25,144 nt of DNA from Stramenopiles sp. TOSAG23-3 (taxonomy: Eukaryota > Sar). Of the stretch, positions 9,922 through 18,003 are shown piece after piece. The stretch covers positions 1 through 25,144 of the forward strand of contig LT642201.1 in assembly GCA_900128585.1 (NCBI GenBank), read 5' to 3'. A program made the translations under genes and the position numbers. Below the pieces are notes generated by a model. The model saw only the letters and a program-made list of their open reading frames with translations. It made no database searches and was not told the origin of the DNA. Positions within the stretch are counted from its first letter, which is position 1. Each line of letters starts with the position of its first letter.

Positions 9922-10440
9922 ATGAAGATTCTATCATTGGTAGTTGCGTCCTCCCTTTTGGTTCTGGGCCAGGGGATAAACATCCGCCACCAACACCAAC
10001 TGCATTCAACTCCGTCCTGCACGTATACGCCGTTTCGCAGAACAGTTATATTTACCGTCCGTGACGAAGACAAGGGGAGCCCCATCGAATTCAAAAAGAA
10101 TGACACTAACTGGGTACGCGATTATCTTTCTCGTTCCACAGATGGTCGAAAGGTTGCGGTCACCTTGGATTGTGATTGCTGCAAAACTTATCCGAACAAC
10201 AAACTCTGCAACGCGAAGTGTCACAAAGGTACAACTTTCTACGCAAAAGTTGGCAACTCGAAAATCATCTTGTCAAATAATGGTAACAGCAAAGATCCAA
10301 AGCATGGAGACATCTTGTTTTCAGCCGAAATGCACCCAGGAGAAATGGTAAAAGACATTCCGTATGATGTATTGTACCCCGTTCAGAAGCAAGGCCGTCG
10401 GCGCAGGCTGCTTGCGGAGCACAAGTCTCCAATGAGCTGA
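9922..10440 (+). CDS. Small secreted Cys-containing protein, unknown function
   Basis: I do not recognise a family. The 172-residue product starts at ATG and has a clear signal peptide (residues 1-18, hydrophobic core LSLVVASSLLVLG). The mature part has six Cys (C33, C84, C86, C87, C96, C100); five of them fall in a compact CDCC...C...C cluster. The region after 105 looks like beta-strand-forming sequence, and the tail carries RRRRLL (159-164), a possible processing site. GC content is coding-like and above the flanks, which supports a real gene. It ends 75 bases from the convergent LRR gene. It could be a secreted enzyme inhibitor, a wall protein or an effector, but nothing in the sequence settles this. 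Confidence 0.75.
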   Translation: MKILSLVVASSLLVLGQGINIRHQHQLHSTPSCTYTPFRRTVIFTVRDEDKGSPIEFKKNDTNWVRDYLSRSTDGRKVAVTLDCDCCKTYPNNKLCNAKCHKGTTFYAKVGNSKIILSNNGNSKDPKHGDILFSAEMHPGEMVKDIPYDVLYPVQKQGRRRRLLAEHKSPMS

Positions 10441-10514
10441 ATGCGTGAACTTATCTTGTTAAGCTTACTCTAAATACTTTCATGATATGATAACATTAAT
10501 TTAGTCAATGATTT

Positions 10515-12647
10515 TTAAGAACAATCCATGCCATCAAAATTGCACGAGATCGAATTACACGCCGCGTCGCACTCTTTGTCGTTCAAGTACTGAGGCGATG
10601 GACAGTACCTACTGCATATTGGTTTACAAGATGGTAGATTGATCGTACCGCTTGAACACCCATGATTACCTGATAAATATAGCTCAAGACCAACTGTGTT
10701 TTGTTGCCGAGCAATGAAATCAGCCATTGTCTGGGATATGTTTGTCAAATTATTATCTCGTGCATCCATATATTGTAAAACAGAAAATGCTGTCAACATT
10801 TCGGGCAACGCGGTGAGTCCTAACCTTGCTATACCCAAATTTCGTAAAGATAGATTCATCCTATTAAATCCGTCCGGCAACTTTCCAACTTCACGCAACT
10901 CGTTTCCATCTATAAAGAGAGAACCAACCTGTGGCAATTCCTCTGCACCTAGTCTACTTGGCAACAAACGGCTGTTGTTGACCAAATTCAAATAGAACAA
11001 GTTTGGTAAAAACATACCCCCTTCTTTATTTGGTAATTGCAGTCCAACGTTTCTGTTTACACGAAGGCTCACTAACGTTTCATGCCTCCACAAATTTGGG
11101 TGCACATTTGTTATATTATTGAAACCAATCCGTAAGTCGATCAATTTGTGCCACTTTTCCACATCAACGTCGAATGTTTTCAACCGATTGAACGACAGGT
11201 CAAAGTATGTCATTTTGTTCAATCTTTCCATGTCCCTTGGAAGTTCCTTCAACGGGCCACTTCGCAAAACTACTTTTCTCAACCCCTCCAGTTGAACGAA
11301 GTCCTTGGGCAGGCTGCGTATGGGATGGTCCTTCAGTTCAAACACAGCACAGTTGCATGTAGGCGTCAACAAATTGGTGCAGAAAGGAATTTTTACTTGG
11401 CACCCCCGAGAAAAGAAATCTTTGGGGGCGGGATGCGATTCTAAAGTCGTATTCGAGGTGTTACTGTGCACGTCTCTGGGGCCTTCGCACTCTCGGTTGA
11501 CATAGCACTCGCATTTGTTCTCAAGCTGCCAAACCGACGCGACTTGTACAATTCCAATAACCAACAGCACACATACATACATCAAACTAAGCGAGAACAC
11601 GCCCAGTTTCGCCCACCTAGGAAAATATTTGTCTTGTATTCTCTCCACTTGCTCTGTACGCGAATTTCCAAAAATACTTACGCGCCGACGTTTAAACCGC
11701 TCAGACAGTTCCGTTTCAATTTCCATCGCGATCTGGTCTGCGTGATCCTCAACGGTCTCGTTTACCATCTTTCGCAGCTTGCCAAGTAAGGACATGGAAG
11801 GGAATAAAACAATGAGAATGTTTTCTTCTATTGTTAAAGGCACCACATATAAGTAAGTGATCAATAATGGAAAAATCAAAAAGATCATATCAACAACAAT
11901 GTCTACGGTGATTTGCAGGTCCCGATTCCGCTTCGAAACGGATTTCCCTCCCCACAAGTATCCAACCATACTGTATGCCCGGTAGGACGACTCTGCAATC
12001 AAAACTGCCATCAATACTAGACAAACCCAGTGCGGTAATGAACACAAGTATATGGTCGCCATGTTGTACGCGGACATGTAGTTTTCCATGAATTCAAACG
12101 CGTGCAACCTCCAAAGATAGAACTTTCCGTTCAACCCAAGCGTGTTCAGGTACTTGTAGTATGCATTGACCACTACGGATTTTCGTGCTGATTTCTGGAT
12201 TGCTGTGCGCATGCCATTGACGTTGTTGTAAAACTTAATGGCGGCTTTCTTCCACTGGCACGGTAAAATGGCATTGACAAAAATGATCAGAAATAAACAA
12301 GCAAGCACTAGGAACACCCATACAAAATCTCTGTTCCAACGAACGAACGGTCGGAACCCGTTGTGAGTGTATCCAAACAGCAGTCCAACGTGCAACCCTG
12401 CTACGATCAGCAATAAAGTCAAATAAACTACCCCTCGGCACCCAAACAATTTTCGACAGCTAATCCGTTTTTTAAATTCCGCAGACGCCGAAGACATAGT
12501 GTTTGGAGCTTCCCCTTCCTCACTACTATCAGTACTACTATCATCGTCTGCATCAGGGGCCACTATCATTGGATTCGCGGTGGTATCCATCAAATCATCA
12601 CCCCCCTCGATTTCCAACGCCTTCATGGTGGTCGTATTTTTTGCCAT
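10515..12647 (-). CDS. Polytopic LRR membrane protein with C-terminal Notch/LNR repeat
   Basis: Likely a cell-surface receptor-like protein related to the larger LRR gene at 2799-7076. The 710-residue product starts at ATG. The N-terminal 60 residues are acidic and Ser-rich, presumably cytosolic. Membrane helices lie at about 72-93, 108-129, 203-228, 248-270 and 345-372. A basic, amphipathic cytosolic-type segment (about 285-345) precedes the last helix. A Cys-rich collar (C379, C381, C387, C416, C423, C431, C433) and then LRRs (about 440-660) follow. The protein ends with a motif matching the LNR (Notch) consensus, CPSPQYLNDKEC...C...C.FDGMDC (about 679-709). That motif binds calcium in the known family. 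The helix block 180-270 shares the pattern of an aromatic helix, then an RNRDL-type basic link, then a Val/Asp-rich helix with the larger paralogue. Confidence 0.87.
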   Translation of the reverse strand: MAKNTTTMKALEIEGGDDLMDTTANPMIVAPDADDDSSTDSSEEGEAPNTMSSASAEFKKRISCRKLFGCRGVVYLTLLLIVAGLHVGLLFGYTHNGFRPFVRWNRDFVWVFLVLACLFLIIFVNAILPCQWKKAAIKFYNNVNGMRTAIQKSARKSVVVNAYYKYLNTLGLNGKFYLWRLHAFEFMENYMSAYNMATIYLCSLPHWVCLVLMAVLIAESSYRAYSMVGYLWGGKSVSKRNRDLQITVDIVVDMIFLIFPLLITYLYVVPLTIEENILIVLFPSMSLLGKLRKMVNETVEDHADQIAMEIETELSERFKRRRVSIFGNSRTEQVERIQDKYFPRWAKLGVFSLSLMYVCVLLVIGIVQVASVWQLENKCECYVNRECEGPRDVHSNTSNTTLESHPAPKDFFSRGCQVKIPFCTNLLTPTCNCAVFELKDHPIRSLPKDFVQLEGLRKVVLRSGPLKELPRDMERLNKMTYFDLSFNRLKTFDVDVEKWHKLIDLRIGFNNITNVHPNLWRHETLVSLRVNRNVGLQLPNKEGGMFLPNLFYLNLVNNSRLLPSRLGAEELPQVGSLFIDGNELREVGKLPDGFNRMNLSLRNLGIARLGLTALPEMLTAFSVLQYMDARDNNLTNISQTMADFIARQQNTVGLELYLSGNHGCSSGTINLPSCKPICSRYCPSPQYLNDKECDAACNSISCNFDGMDCS

Positions 12648-13366
12648 CCTTTCTAAATTGCAATAATCTAACTTTATTTAAATTACAACTCCCTTCCTTT
12701 CTTTCAGTTCCTATAAAATATACAATATCATTTAATTATCCTTTAAATTAATGTTTTTAAATCGTTTAAATTCATACATATATAATAAATAGAAGATTTT
12801 AAAAAATGTAAAATGTATACGAAAAATATGAATATGAATGAGCTACTCTCTCTGTTTTGTGGCTGGCTTTCTTTTCTTTCTCTTCTTCTTCTTCTTCTCT
12901 TTTCTTCTTTCTTTTCTCATTCCTACCTCCCATCATATGTATTATTTATATAGTTATTTTTATTTTAGACTATAAAAATAGAATTGAAAATACACTTATC
13001 ACGCACAACAGAATAACACTATTTTGATTATTAAGAGATATGCTAATATGATGAAGAACTTTCTTTCTCTCTTTTCTTCTTCCTTTCTCCTTTCTCCTCT
13101 GTTCGTTCTTCTTATAATTAACAAAAAAAAACTAAAAAAAATTATACACAAGAGTACATTAAACGACTATAATAATAAACAAAACACAAAAAATATGTAA
13201 TCACAAATTAACAAAATTTATAACAAAGAATTGTTGGTTTAAAAGTTGGAAGAAGTCGATCTTTTCATCTAGAAAGGAAACCTTACGACACAAGCGGACC
13301 ATCTTGTCATTAAAACCGTCCCAAGTCTTTTGTGCAACACCACCGTCTCGAGCAAGCCAAGGGAAC
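12648..13366. promoter_or_regulatory. Divergent intergenic region, LRR-LNR protein / CHMP1
   Basis: This AT-rich region lies between two divergently transcribed genes. It contains two CT-rich tracts (about 12866-12919 and 13061-13102). A TTG-initiated extension of the CHMP1 frame begins at 13304 but is not credible as coding. I see no RNA gene. Confidence 0.5.
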
Positions 13367-14002
13367 ATGGGGAACTCCGGACAAAAGTCCATGCAAAATG
13401 AAATTTTCAATATGAAGTTTACCAGCAAGCAGCTAGTGCGAAGGTACGAAAAGTACGAAAAGCAGAGCAATAAGCGAAAGAAGGAGGTTGCCAAAGCAGT
13501 CAAAGACGGCAACCTTGAGATAGCAAAGGAGTACGCGCAGATGGCCATCCGGGACCATAAAACAGGGATTTCGTTCTTGGGGCTGTCGTCGAAGATCGAC
13601 GCGGTGGTGAGCCGGCTGGAGGCCGCGGAGCGGCAACGGCAAATAACCCCAATGATGTCGAAGGCCGTGCACGGGATGAAGTCGGCGATGGATTCGCTGA
13701 ACGTTGATAAACTCACGGAAACGATGGGTCAGTTTGAGACAATATTTGAGGATCTAGATGTGAAGGCAGGGTACATGGACGCGACGATGAACGGGGTGTC
13801 CGCTGCCTCTACCCCAGTAGACGAGGTTGACAAGCTAATGGAGCAAGTGGCCGCTGAAAACGGTTTGGAGGTCGCGGCGCAATTAGATGCTGCTGGGCTT
13901 GTCGGTTCCCATACAGCTAAAGATATTGTCGCCGAGCCTTCGAAAGCTAAGGAAGACGAGATCAATGCACGATTAAAAGAGTTGAGGGCTGAACTAGGGT
14001 AA
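13367..14002 (+). CDS. CHMP1: ESCRT-III subunit CHMP1/Did2 (Vps46)
   Basis: CHMP1/Did2 is a late ESCRT-III subunit that recruits and regulates VPS4 during multivesicular-body sorting and cytokinesis. The frame can be extended to a TTG at 13304, but the ATG at 13367 gives the usual N-terminus (NEIFNMKFTSKQL, compare the family's typical LFNLKF..KEL). The product is 211 residues, close to the family's roughly 200. The N-terminal half is strongly basic and helical (about 20-95). The C-terminal half is acidic, which is the ESCRT-III charge pattern. The last residues, 197-207 (EDEINARLKEL), form a clear MIM1 motif (LxxRLxxL type) that binds the MIT domain of VPS4. An AATAAA at 14088-14093 is a plausible poly(A) signal. 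Confidence 0.93.
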   Translation: MGNSGQKSMQNEIFNMKFTSKQLVRRYEKYEKQSNKRKKEVAKAVKDGNLEIAKEYAQMAIRDHKTGISFLGLSSKIDAVVSRLEAAERQRQITPMMSKAVHGMKSAMDSLNVDKLTETMGQFETIFEDLDVKAGYMDATMNGVSAASTPVDEVDKLMEQVAAENGLEVAAQLDAAGLVGSHTAKDIVAEPSKAKEDEINARLKELRAELG

Positions 14003-14087
14003 GATGAAACAAAGATTATGCTTATTCGTTCTATGTTCCGACCGCGATAATAGATAAATGAGATTTTGTGTTACAAAGTTTGTATTA

Positions 14088-14093
14088 AATAAA
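14088..14093 (+). terminator. Putative poly(A) signal of CHMP1
   Basis: An AATAAA hexamer lies about 85 bases after the CHMP1 stop, in the 277-base gap before the convergent 7TM gene. It is plausible by position, but such hexamers are frequent in AT-rich DNA. Confidence 0.35.
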
Positions 14094-14279
14094 ATGATTC
14101 ATTTGAACTGTAGGCCCCCAAGTTGCCGTTCTTTCTCAACAAAATATTTAGGTTCGTCATCAAGAAAAACTGACGAATTTCAATTACAAACTACTCTCTA
14201 GTATTTGTACTAAGTTTTAGTATTATCTGACGAAAACATGTGACTTTACACTTACTCCATGTCCCTGCCAATCCTTTCC

Positions 14280-15416
14280 TCAGTTCAGCCCCCCTGTCAT
14301 CGAAGTTCTCACGCCGATGTCGGACGATCCGAGCAAGTCATCGATGTTCAGTTTGAGACCGCCGCCGATCTCTTGGTCTCCAACACCAGGCGGCATGAGC
14401 GATTCCCGCCCAATGTACTCGTCCCCGCTCCAGCTGGATGTCCGCCGTGCGGCAGACGACGTCCCGCTCGGGAACAAGTGCCGAATCAATATTACCACCG
14501 ACCACATGGGAACAAAAGTGTCTAGTATGTACATGAGTATGGAGCCCAGCATTTGTGGAAGGGCCTGCTCGATCGTTTGCGTTTCGACAATTTCACTTGT
14601 CCAGCGGGCGCAAAGGCCCTGCGATTCAATGCCCCCCCTCGAGTACAAAGAGAATGCGAGCGTGGTATACACGGAGACGGAATAGATCACTGCGATCACC
14701 CAGACCTGCTTCGTTTTCCTACGCCTATAGTCTTCCGAAACCACCATTTCCTGCAGCTTCTTAACGATGCCGCACGACGCAAACAGGCTGAACGTGACCA
14801 GTACCGATTCCAAAATACTGAATATGATCCATGTGTTGTCGTGGCAGTTCAGTATAACCGACCCACTCGTCGGTACCGTGCTCGTCCGGTTCCCCGCCGC
14901 TTGGCTGCTTCCGCCCTGTGCAAATGTCCCCAAGGCCCCCAACACGTACACCACAAAAATAGCGGTCACAACGACACCAAAAACAGGGACCACGAACCGC
15001 CTGACGTACTCGGCCTTCTCATATATGCGGCACCATATGGACGCCAGCACGAAAGCCACCGTGATGGAGACGTAACCTTCTAACATTTCGACCGCCGCGT
15101 AGAGCCTCGGGTCCCCATTGATAGTCTTTACGACGAGAAAAAGGATGCAGCTCACGACCGTCAGGTAGTATATAAGGCGTGTCGTTTTCGACCCGTCCAC
15201 GATGATGTGTGACCTGCAGAGCAGCAAAAGGGAGACGAGCGTTCCCACGGCCATAAGGGTCAAAATCATCGACAAAATACACCCCCAAAGAAAACACTTT
15301 TCGGCACCAGAGTCTCCATTTGCATACGGAAAGATACAATAGTACAAAGGAAAAGCAACCGACAAACGGGACTTTCCGTCCCCTATGGCCGAGCAGGTTC
15401 CCGTAGTGGAAGCCAT
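14280..15416 (-). CDS. Seven-transmembrane protein, possible receptor
   Basis: I cannot assign this to a family with confidence. The frame runs upstream to a TTG at 15440; the first ATG is at 15416, giving 378 residues. Exactly seven hydrophobic helices can be read: about 42-67, 78-98, 105-128, 141-162, 195-218, 237-258 and 286-312. The N-terminus of about 40 residues has several Cys. The 4-5 loop holds an N-glycosylation site (NRTS, near 176). The cytosolic-type loop between helices 5 and 6 is basic (YRRRKTKQ). The Ser-rich tail contains RRTSSWSGDE, a plausible phosphorylation site. This layout fits a GPCR-like or TOM1/THH1-like 7TM protein; I see no DRY motif. It is convergent with CHMP1 and divergent from the TPR gene. 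Confidence 0.8.
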   Translation of the reverse strand: MASTTGTCSAIGDGKSRLSVAFPLYYCIFPYANGDSGAEKCFLWGCILSMILTLMAVGTLVSLLLLCRSHIIVDGSKTTRLIYYLTVVSCILFLVVKTINGDPRLYAAVEMLEGYVSITVAFVLASIWCRIYEKAEYVRRFVVPVFGVVVTAIFVVYVLGALGTFAQGGSSQAAGNRTSTVPTSGSVILNCHDNTWIIFSILESVLVTFSLFASCGIVKKLQEMVVSEDYRRRKTKQVWVIAVIYSVSVYTTLAFSLYSRGGIESQGLCARWTSEIVETQTIEQALPQMLGSILMYILDTFVPMWSVVILIRHLFPSGTSSAARRTSSWSGDEYIGRESLMPPGVGDQEIGGGLKLNIDDLLGSSDIGVRTSMTGGLN

Positions 15417-16117
15417 ACGTCGTTCTAAAACCCAACCCAACTACTATACACGTTCGTTTCGGAAGAAGACTGTTTTGCTCTTTTCTATCAGTCTATCCTA
15501 CCTTCCTTGTTTAATATGTCTTCTTTGAAAAACTGAACCTAAACGTTCGTTTCGTATTCCTTTACCATTGTTTATTTTGATATCATTGTCAACAAATAAA
15601 ATAGACCGACGACTACTAAAATTTAGTAATTTTTTATTATCGAGTTGGTTGAACGTTGAACGACGAAGAAGAATGAGAAGAAGCAAGAAGAAGAAGAAGA
15701 ATTAAAAGAAGAAGAAGAAGGAATGTGAAAAATGATGGATCTGACATCTGACAACAAACAACAACAACAGCAGAAGAGAGGAGCTCATCATCTCTATCTT
15801 CTTCTTTTCTTTTTTTTCCTTCTCTTCTTCTTCCTCCTCCTCCCTCCTCCTCTTTCTTCTTCTTCTTTTTTAAATAATAAAAAAAAAATAATAAATCATC
15901 ATCATTCATCAATAATTTATTACACTCGCTTATAAAAAATTATATAGAAAATAATATTATATATCTTCACCAGAAAACGACACCACGAATGATTTTATAT
16001 TGACACAACACTTCCTTCGAACGAAACGTCAAGTGAAGTGAAGAACTCTCTCAAAGAATATAGTGCCTGTTGCATTTTTCTAACTTTATGCAACGGCGGT
16101 AAGTGTGGGAATAGCTC
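15417..16117. promoter_or_regulatory. Divergent intergenic region with mirrored GA and CT tracts
   Basis: The region lies between two divergent genes. A GAA-type purine tract (about 15664-15724) is followed some 65 bases later by a CTT/CCT-type pyrimidine tract (about 15791-15871). The two can pair as a long imperfect hairpin. Several frames on both strands here encode only Lys/Glu or Leu/Phe/Ser runs and are artefacts of the repeats. Confidence 0.6.
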
Positions 16118-17776
16118 ATGGCGGAGTTTACGGTATTGAGCGAGGAAGAGGAAACCGTTGAAATCTTCCGGAAAGAAGGGAACGAAGCGTTCAAGGCAGG
16201 GCGGTATGAAGACGCGGTGGAAAAGTACACGGGTGCAATTGAACTTTGCTGCGGGGGCGGTGACAGCGTTCTGGACGTGGCGGCGCTCTTCTCGAACCGG
16301 TCGGCGTCCTATTTAAAGATGAACATGTACGAGGAAAGCCTGAACGATGCGAACAGCTGCGTTGAGGCCAAACCGGGGTGGATAAAAGGACACTACCGCA
16401 AAGTTGTGGCCCTCAAAGAACTGAAAAAATGGAAAGAGACCCTCCTCGCCTGCAAGGCGGCGCTGAAAATTGACAAAACTAATAGACCCATTTTGAAGAT
16501 ATACAAAACGGTGTCGAAAGAGACAAAGATAGTCCTGCCCGGTGGGGAGGAGGAGGAGAAGAAGAAGAAGAAGAAGAGCAGGAAGAAGGCCGGCACGCCG
16601 TCCAAGAGCAGCACCCCGGTCCTCGACGAACAAAGCAATGAATACCTTCGACTCCTCAACCGTATGAAGCGCATGGCGAATGAAGATAGTGTTGCAGGAG
16701 GTATGATAGAGAAAACGTTCATCGCATTGATGGATCCGAAACAGTTTCAGCAGAGGATATACCCCGGGGTGAGCTTGCCGGAAGATTCGCCAATGCCCAA
16801 GAACTTGAAAGAATTGCTGAACAACCCGCTGTACCAACGAGGCCTGGTGGAGGCCATGCCGACTGTGATCGCAAAAGCGGACAGGATCATCGACAACGTA
16901 AAGCGAAAGGGGGCCCTGAAGGGGGACATCATGGACAAGCAAACGGAGGGAATGCTCCGGCCACAAGTTTTGATGGAAGCGTTTGCACGAGAGATTGCCA
17001 ACATAGTCATGCGGACGCAAGCTATGGTGTCCAAGCACTTTGCAATTATGGAAGCCAAACTGGCCTCTCCGGAGGACGAGCGCGCCGATTGGGACATGCT
17101 GGATGACTCTGTATATTCGACGTGGAAGGAGGGGGCGCAGGGGTTTGGGGTGGCAGACAATTTTCTTGGGGATGATTGGCCAGGGGTTGTAGTCGAAGAC
17201 ATCGAACGGTTAAAGAAAGTCCCCAATCGCTTCCAACCATTTCGGGCGAAAGACGTATTCGCAAAACGGATGGGGAACCAAACGCAGGGTGCGACGGAGC
17301 AAATCCTGCACTGCTGGGTGTCGCCCACAGATGAAAAGTTCAAAGATCTTTACCCTGCATTGTCGGAGCTATGTGATTCCCTGGAAGCGATACCATTCCA
17401 GATGAACAAGACGTGCGAGAAAAGCATGGGTCTCGTGGACCCAACAGGAGACCAAGTGTTGGTTACGTACGTTCCCACCGGGTGCTCGTTGGAACCGCGC
17501 TATGACGGTCAAAGTGGCAACGTACAGAGCGGCGTCCTTGTTACTGCCACGTACTGCCCCGTGACCGCACCGGATGCCGTCGTAGATTTAACGCTGCCAA
17601 ACGTTCGAAAAATGCCCATCGATGTCAAGGCCGACCGGTTAATTCTGCACCGAAGTTTAACGACAAAATTTGGCATCCCAAAGGTTGAAAGCCCGAAAGG
17701 GGTGTACACGGTCACATCTTTCTTTCGCACAAAAAAACAGGGTAAGCAGCAGCAACAACAACAACCGGGACAATAA
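16118..17776 (+). CDS. TPR protein fused to a degenerate prolyl-hydroxylase-like (2OG-Fe) domain
   Basis: The 552-residue product starts at ATG. Residues 13-130 form three TPR repeats like those of Hsp70/Hsp90 co-chaperones (GNEAFKAGRYEDAVEKY, then an FSNRSASYLK repeat, then GHYRKVVALKELKKW). A Glu-then-Lys linker (144-157) follows. A helical middle (about 172-335) has no family I recognise. Residues 340-537 follow the order of EGLN/PHD prolyl hydroxylases: GFGVADNFLG at the start, a helix, a Trp-containing strand, QVLVTYVPTG, then TVTSFF at the end. At the catalytic positions, by eye, the first His is R461, the Asp is retained (D463), the distal His is F518 and the 2-oxoglutarate Arg is K527. 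If that alignment is right, the domain cannot bind iron and is a pseudoenzyme. A Gln-rich tail ends the protein. TPR assignment is strong; the PHD-like fold is inferred. Confidence 0.85.
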   Translation: MAEFTVLSEEEETVEIFRKEGNEAFKAGRYEDAVEKYTGAIELCCGGGDSVLDVAALFSNRSASYLKMNMYEESLNDANSCVEAKPGWIKGHYRKVVALKELKKWKETLLACKAALKIDKTNRPILKIYKTVSKETKIVLPGGEEEEKKKKKKSRKKAGTPSKSSTPVLDEQSNEYLRLLNRMKRMANEDSVAGGMIEKTFIALMDPKQFQQRIYPGVSLPEDSPMPKNLKELLNNPLYQRGLVEAMPTVIAKADRIIDNVKRKGALKGDIMDKQTEGMLRPQVLMEAFAREIANIVMRTQAMVSKHFAIMEAKLASPEDERADWDMLDDSVYSTWKEGAQGFGVADNFLGDDWPGVVVEDIERLKKVPNRFQPFRAKDVFAKRMGNQTQGATEQILHCWVSPTDEKFKDLYPALSELCDSLEAIPFQMNKTCEKSMGLVDPTGDQVLVTYVPTGCSLEPRYDGQSGNVQSGVLVTATYCPVTAPDAVVDLTLPNVRKMPIDVKADRLILHRSLTTKFGIPKVESPKGVYTVTSFFRTKKQGKQQQQQQPGQ

Positions 17777-17817
17777 TTTAAACGATCTTCTGTGAGATAT
17801 CTTTTTTTTTTAAGTTA

Positions 17818-17823
17818 AATAAA
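17818..17823 (+). terminator. Putative poly(A) signal of the TPR gene
   Basis: An AATAAA hexamer lies about 40 bases past the stop, just after a run of T. Position suits a eukaryotic 3' end; the evidence is the motif alone. Confidence 0.35.
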
Positions 17824-18003
17824 TAGGAGAGAATAAGTACCTTTATTAGTATGATAATGTCTTACCTATACTATGTGCCTACTATGCATTGAATAGAAGC
17901 TTCTTCATTCGTATACTCACTAATTACCAAATACGAATATCGTGTATACACACTCTTGGGTAAAAGATCCTGAATAATTTATAATTTCGAGATACATTGC
18001 TCC

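Noticed and set aside
9540-10106. 188-residue minus-strand frame
   Set aside because: It is mostly AT-rich spacer plus the antisense of the secreted protein gene; its composition (Ile, Tyr, Asn, Phe) is that of random AT-rich sequence.
13304-13366. N-terminal extension of CHMP1
   Set aside because: It begins at TTG, and the family N-terminus aligns with the ATG at 13367.
15637-15935. Frames of 91 and 67 residues in the repeat-rich spacer
   Set aside because: They translate GAA/CTT microsatellites into Lys/Glu and Leu/Phe/Ser runs.
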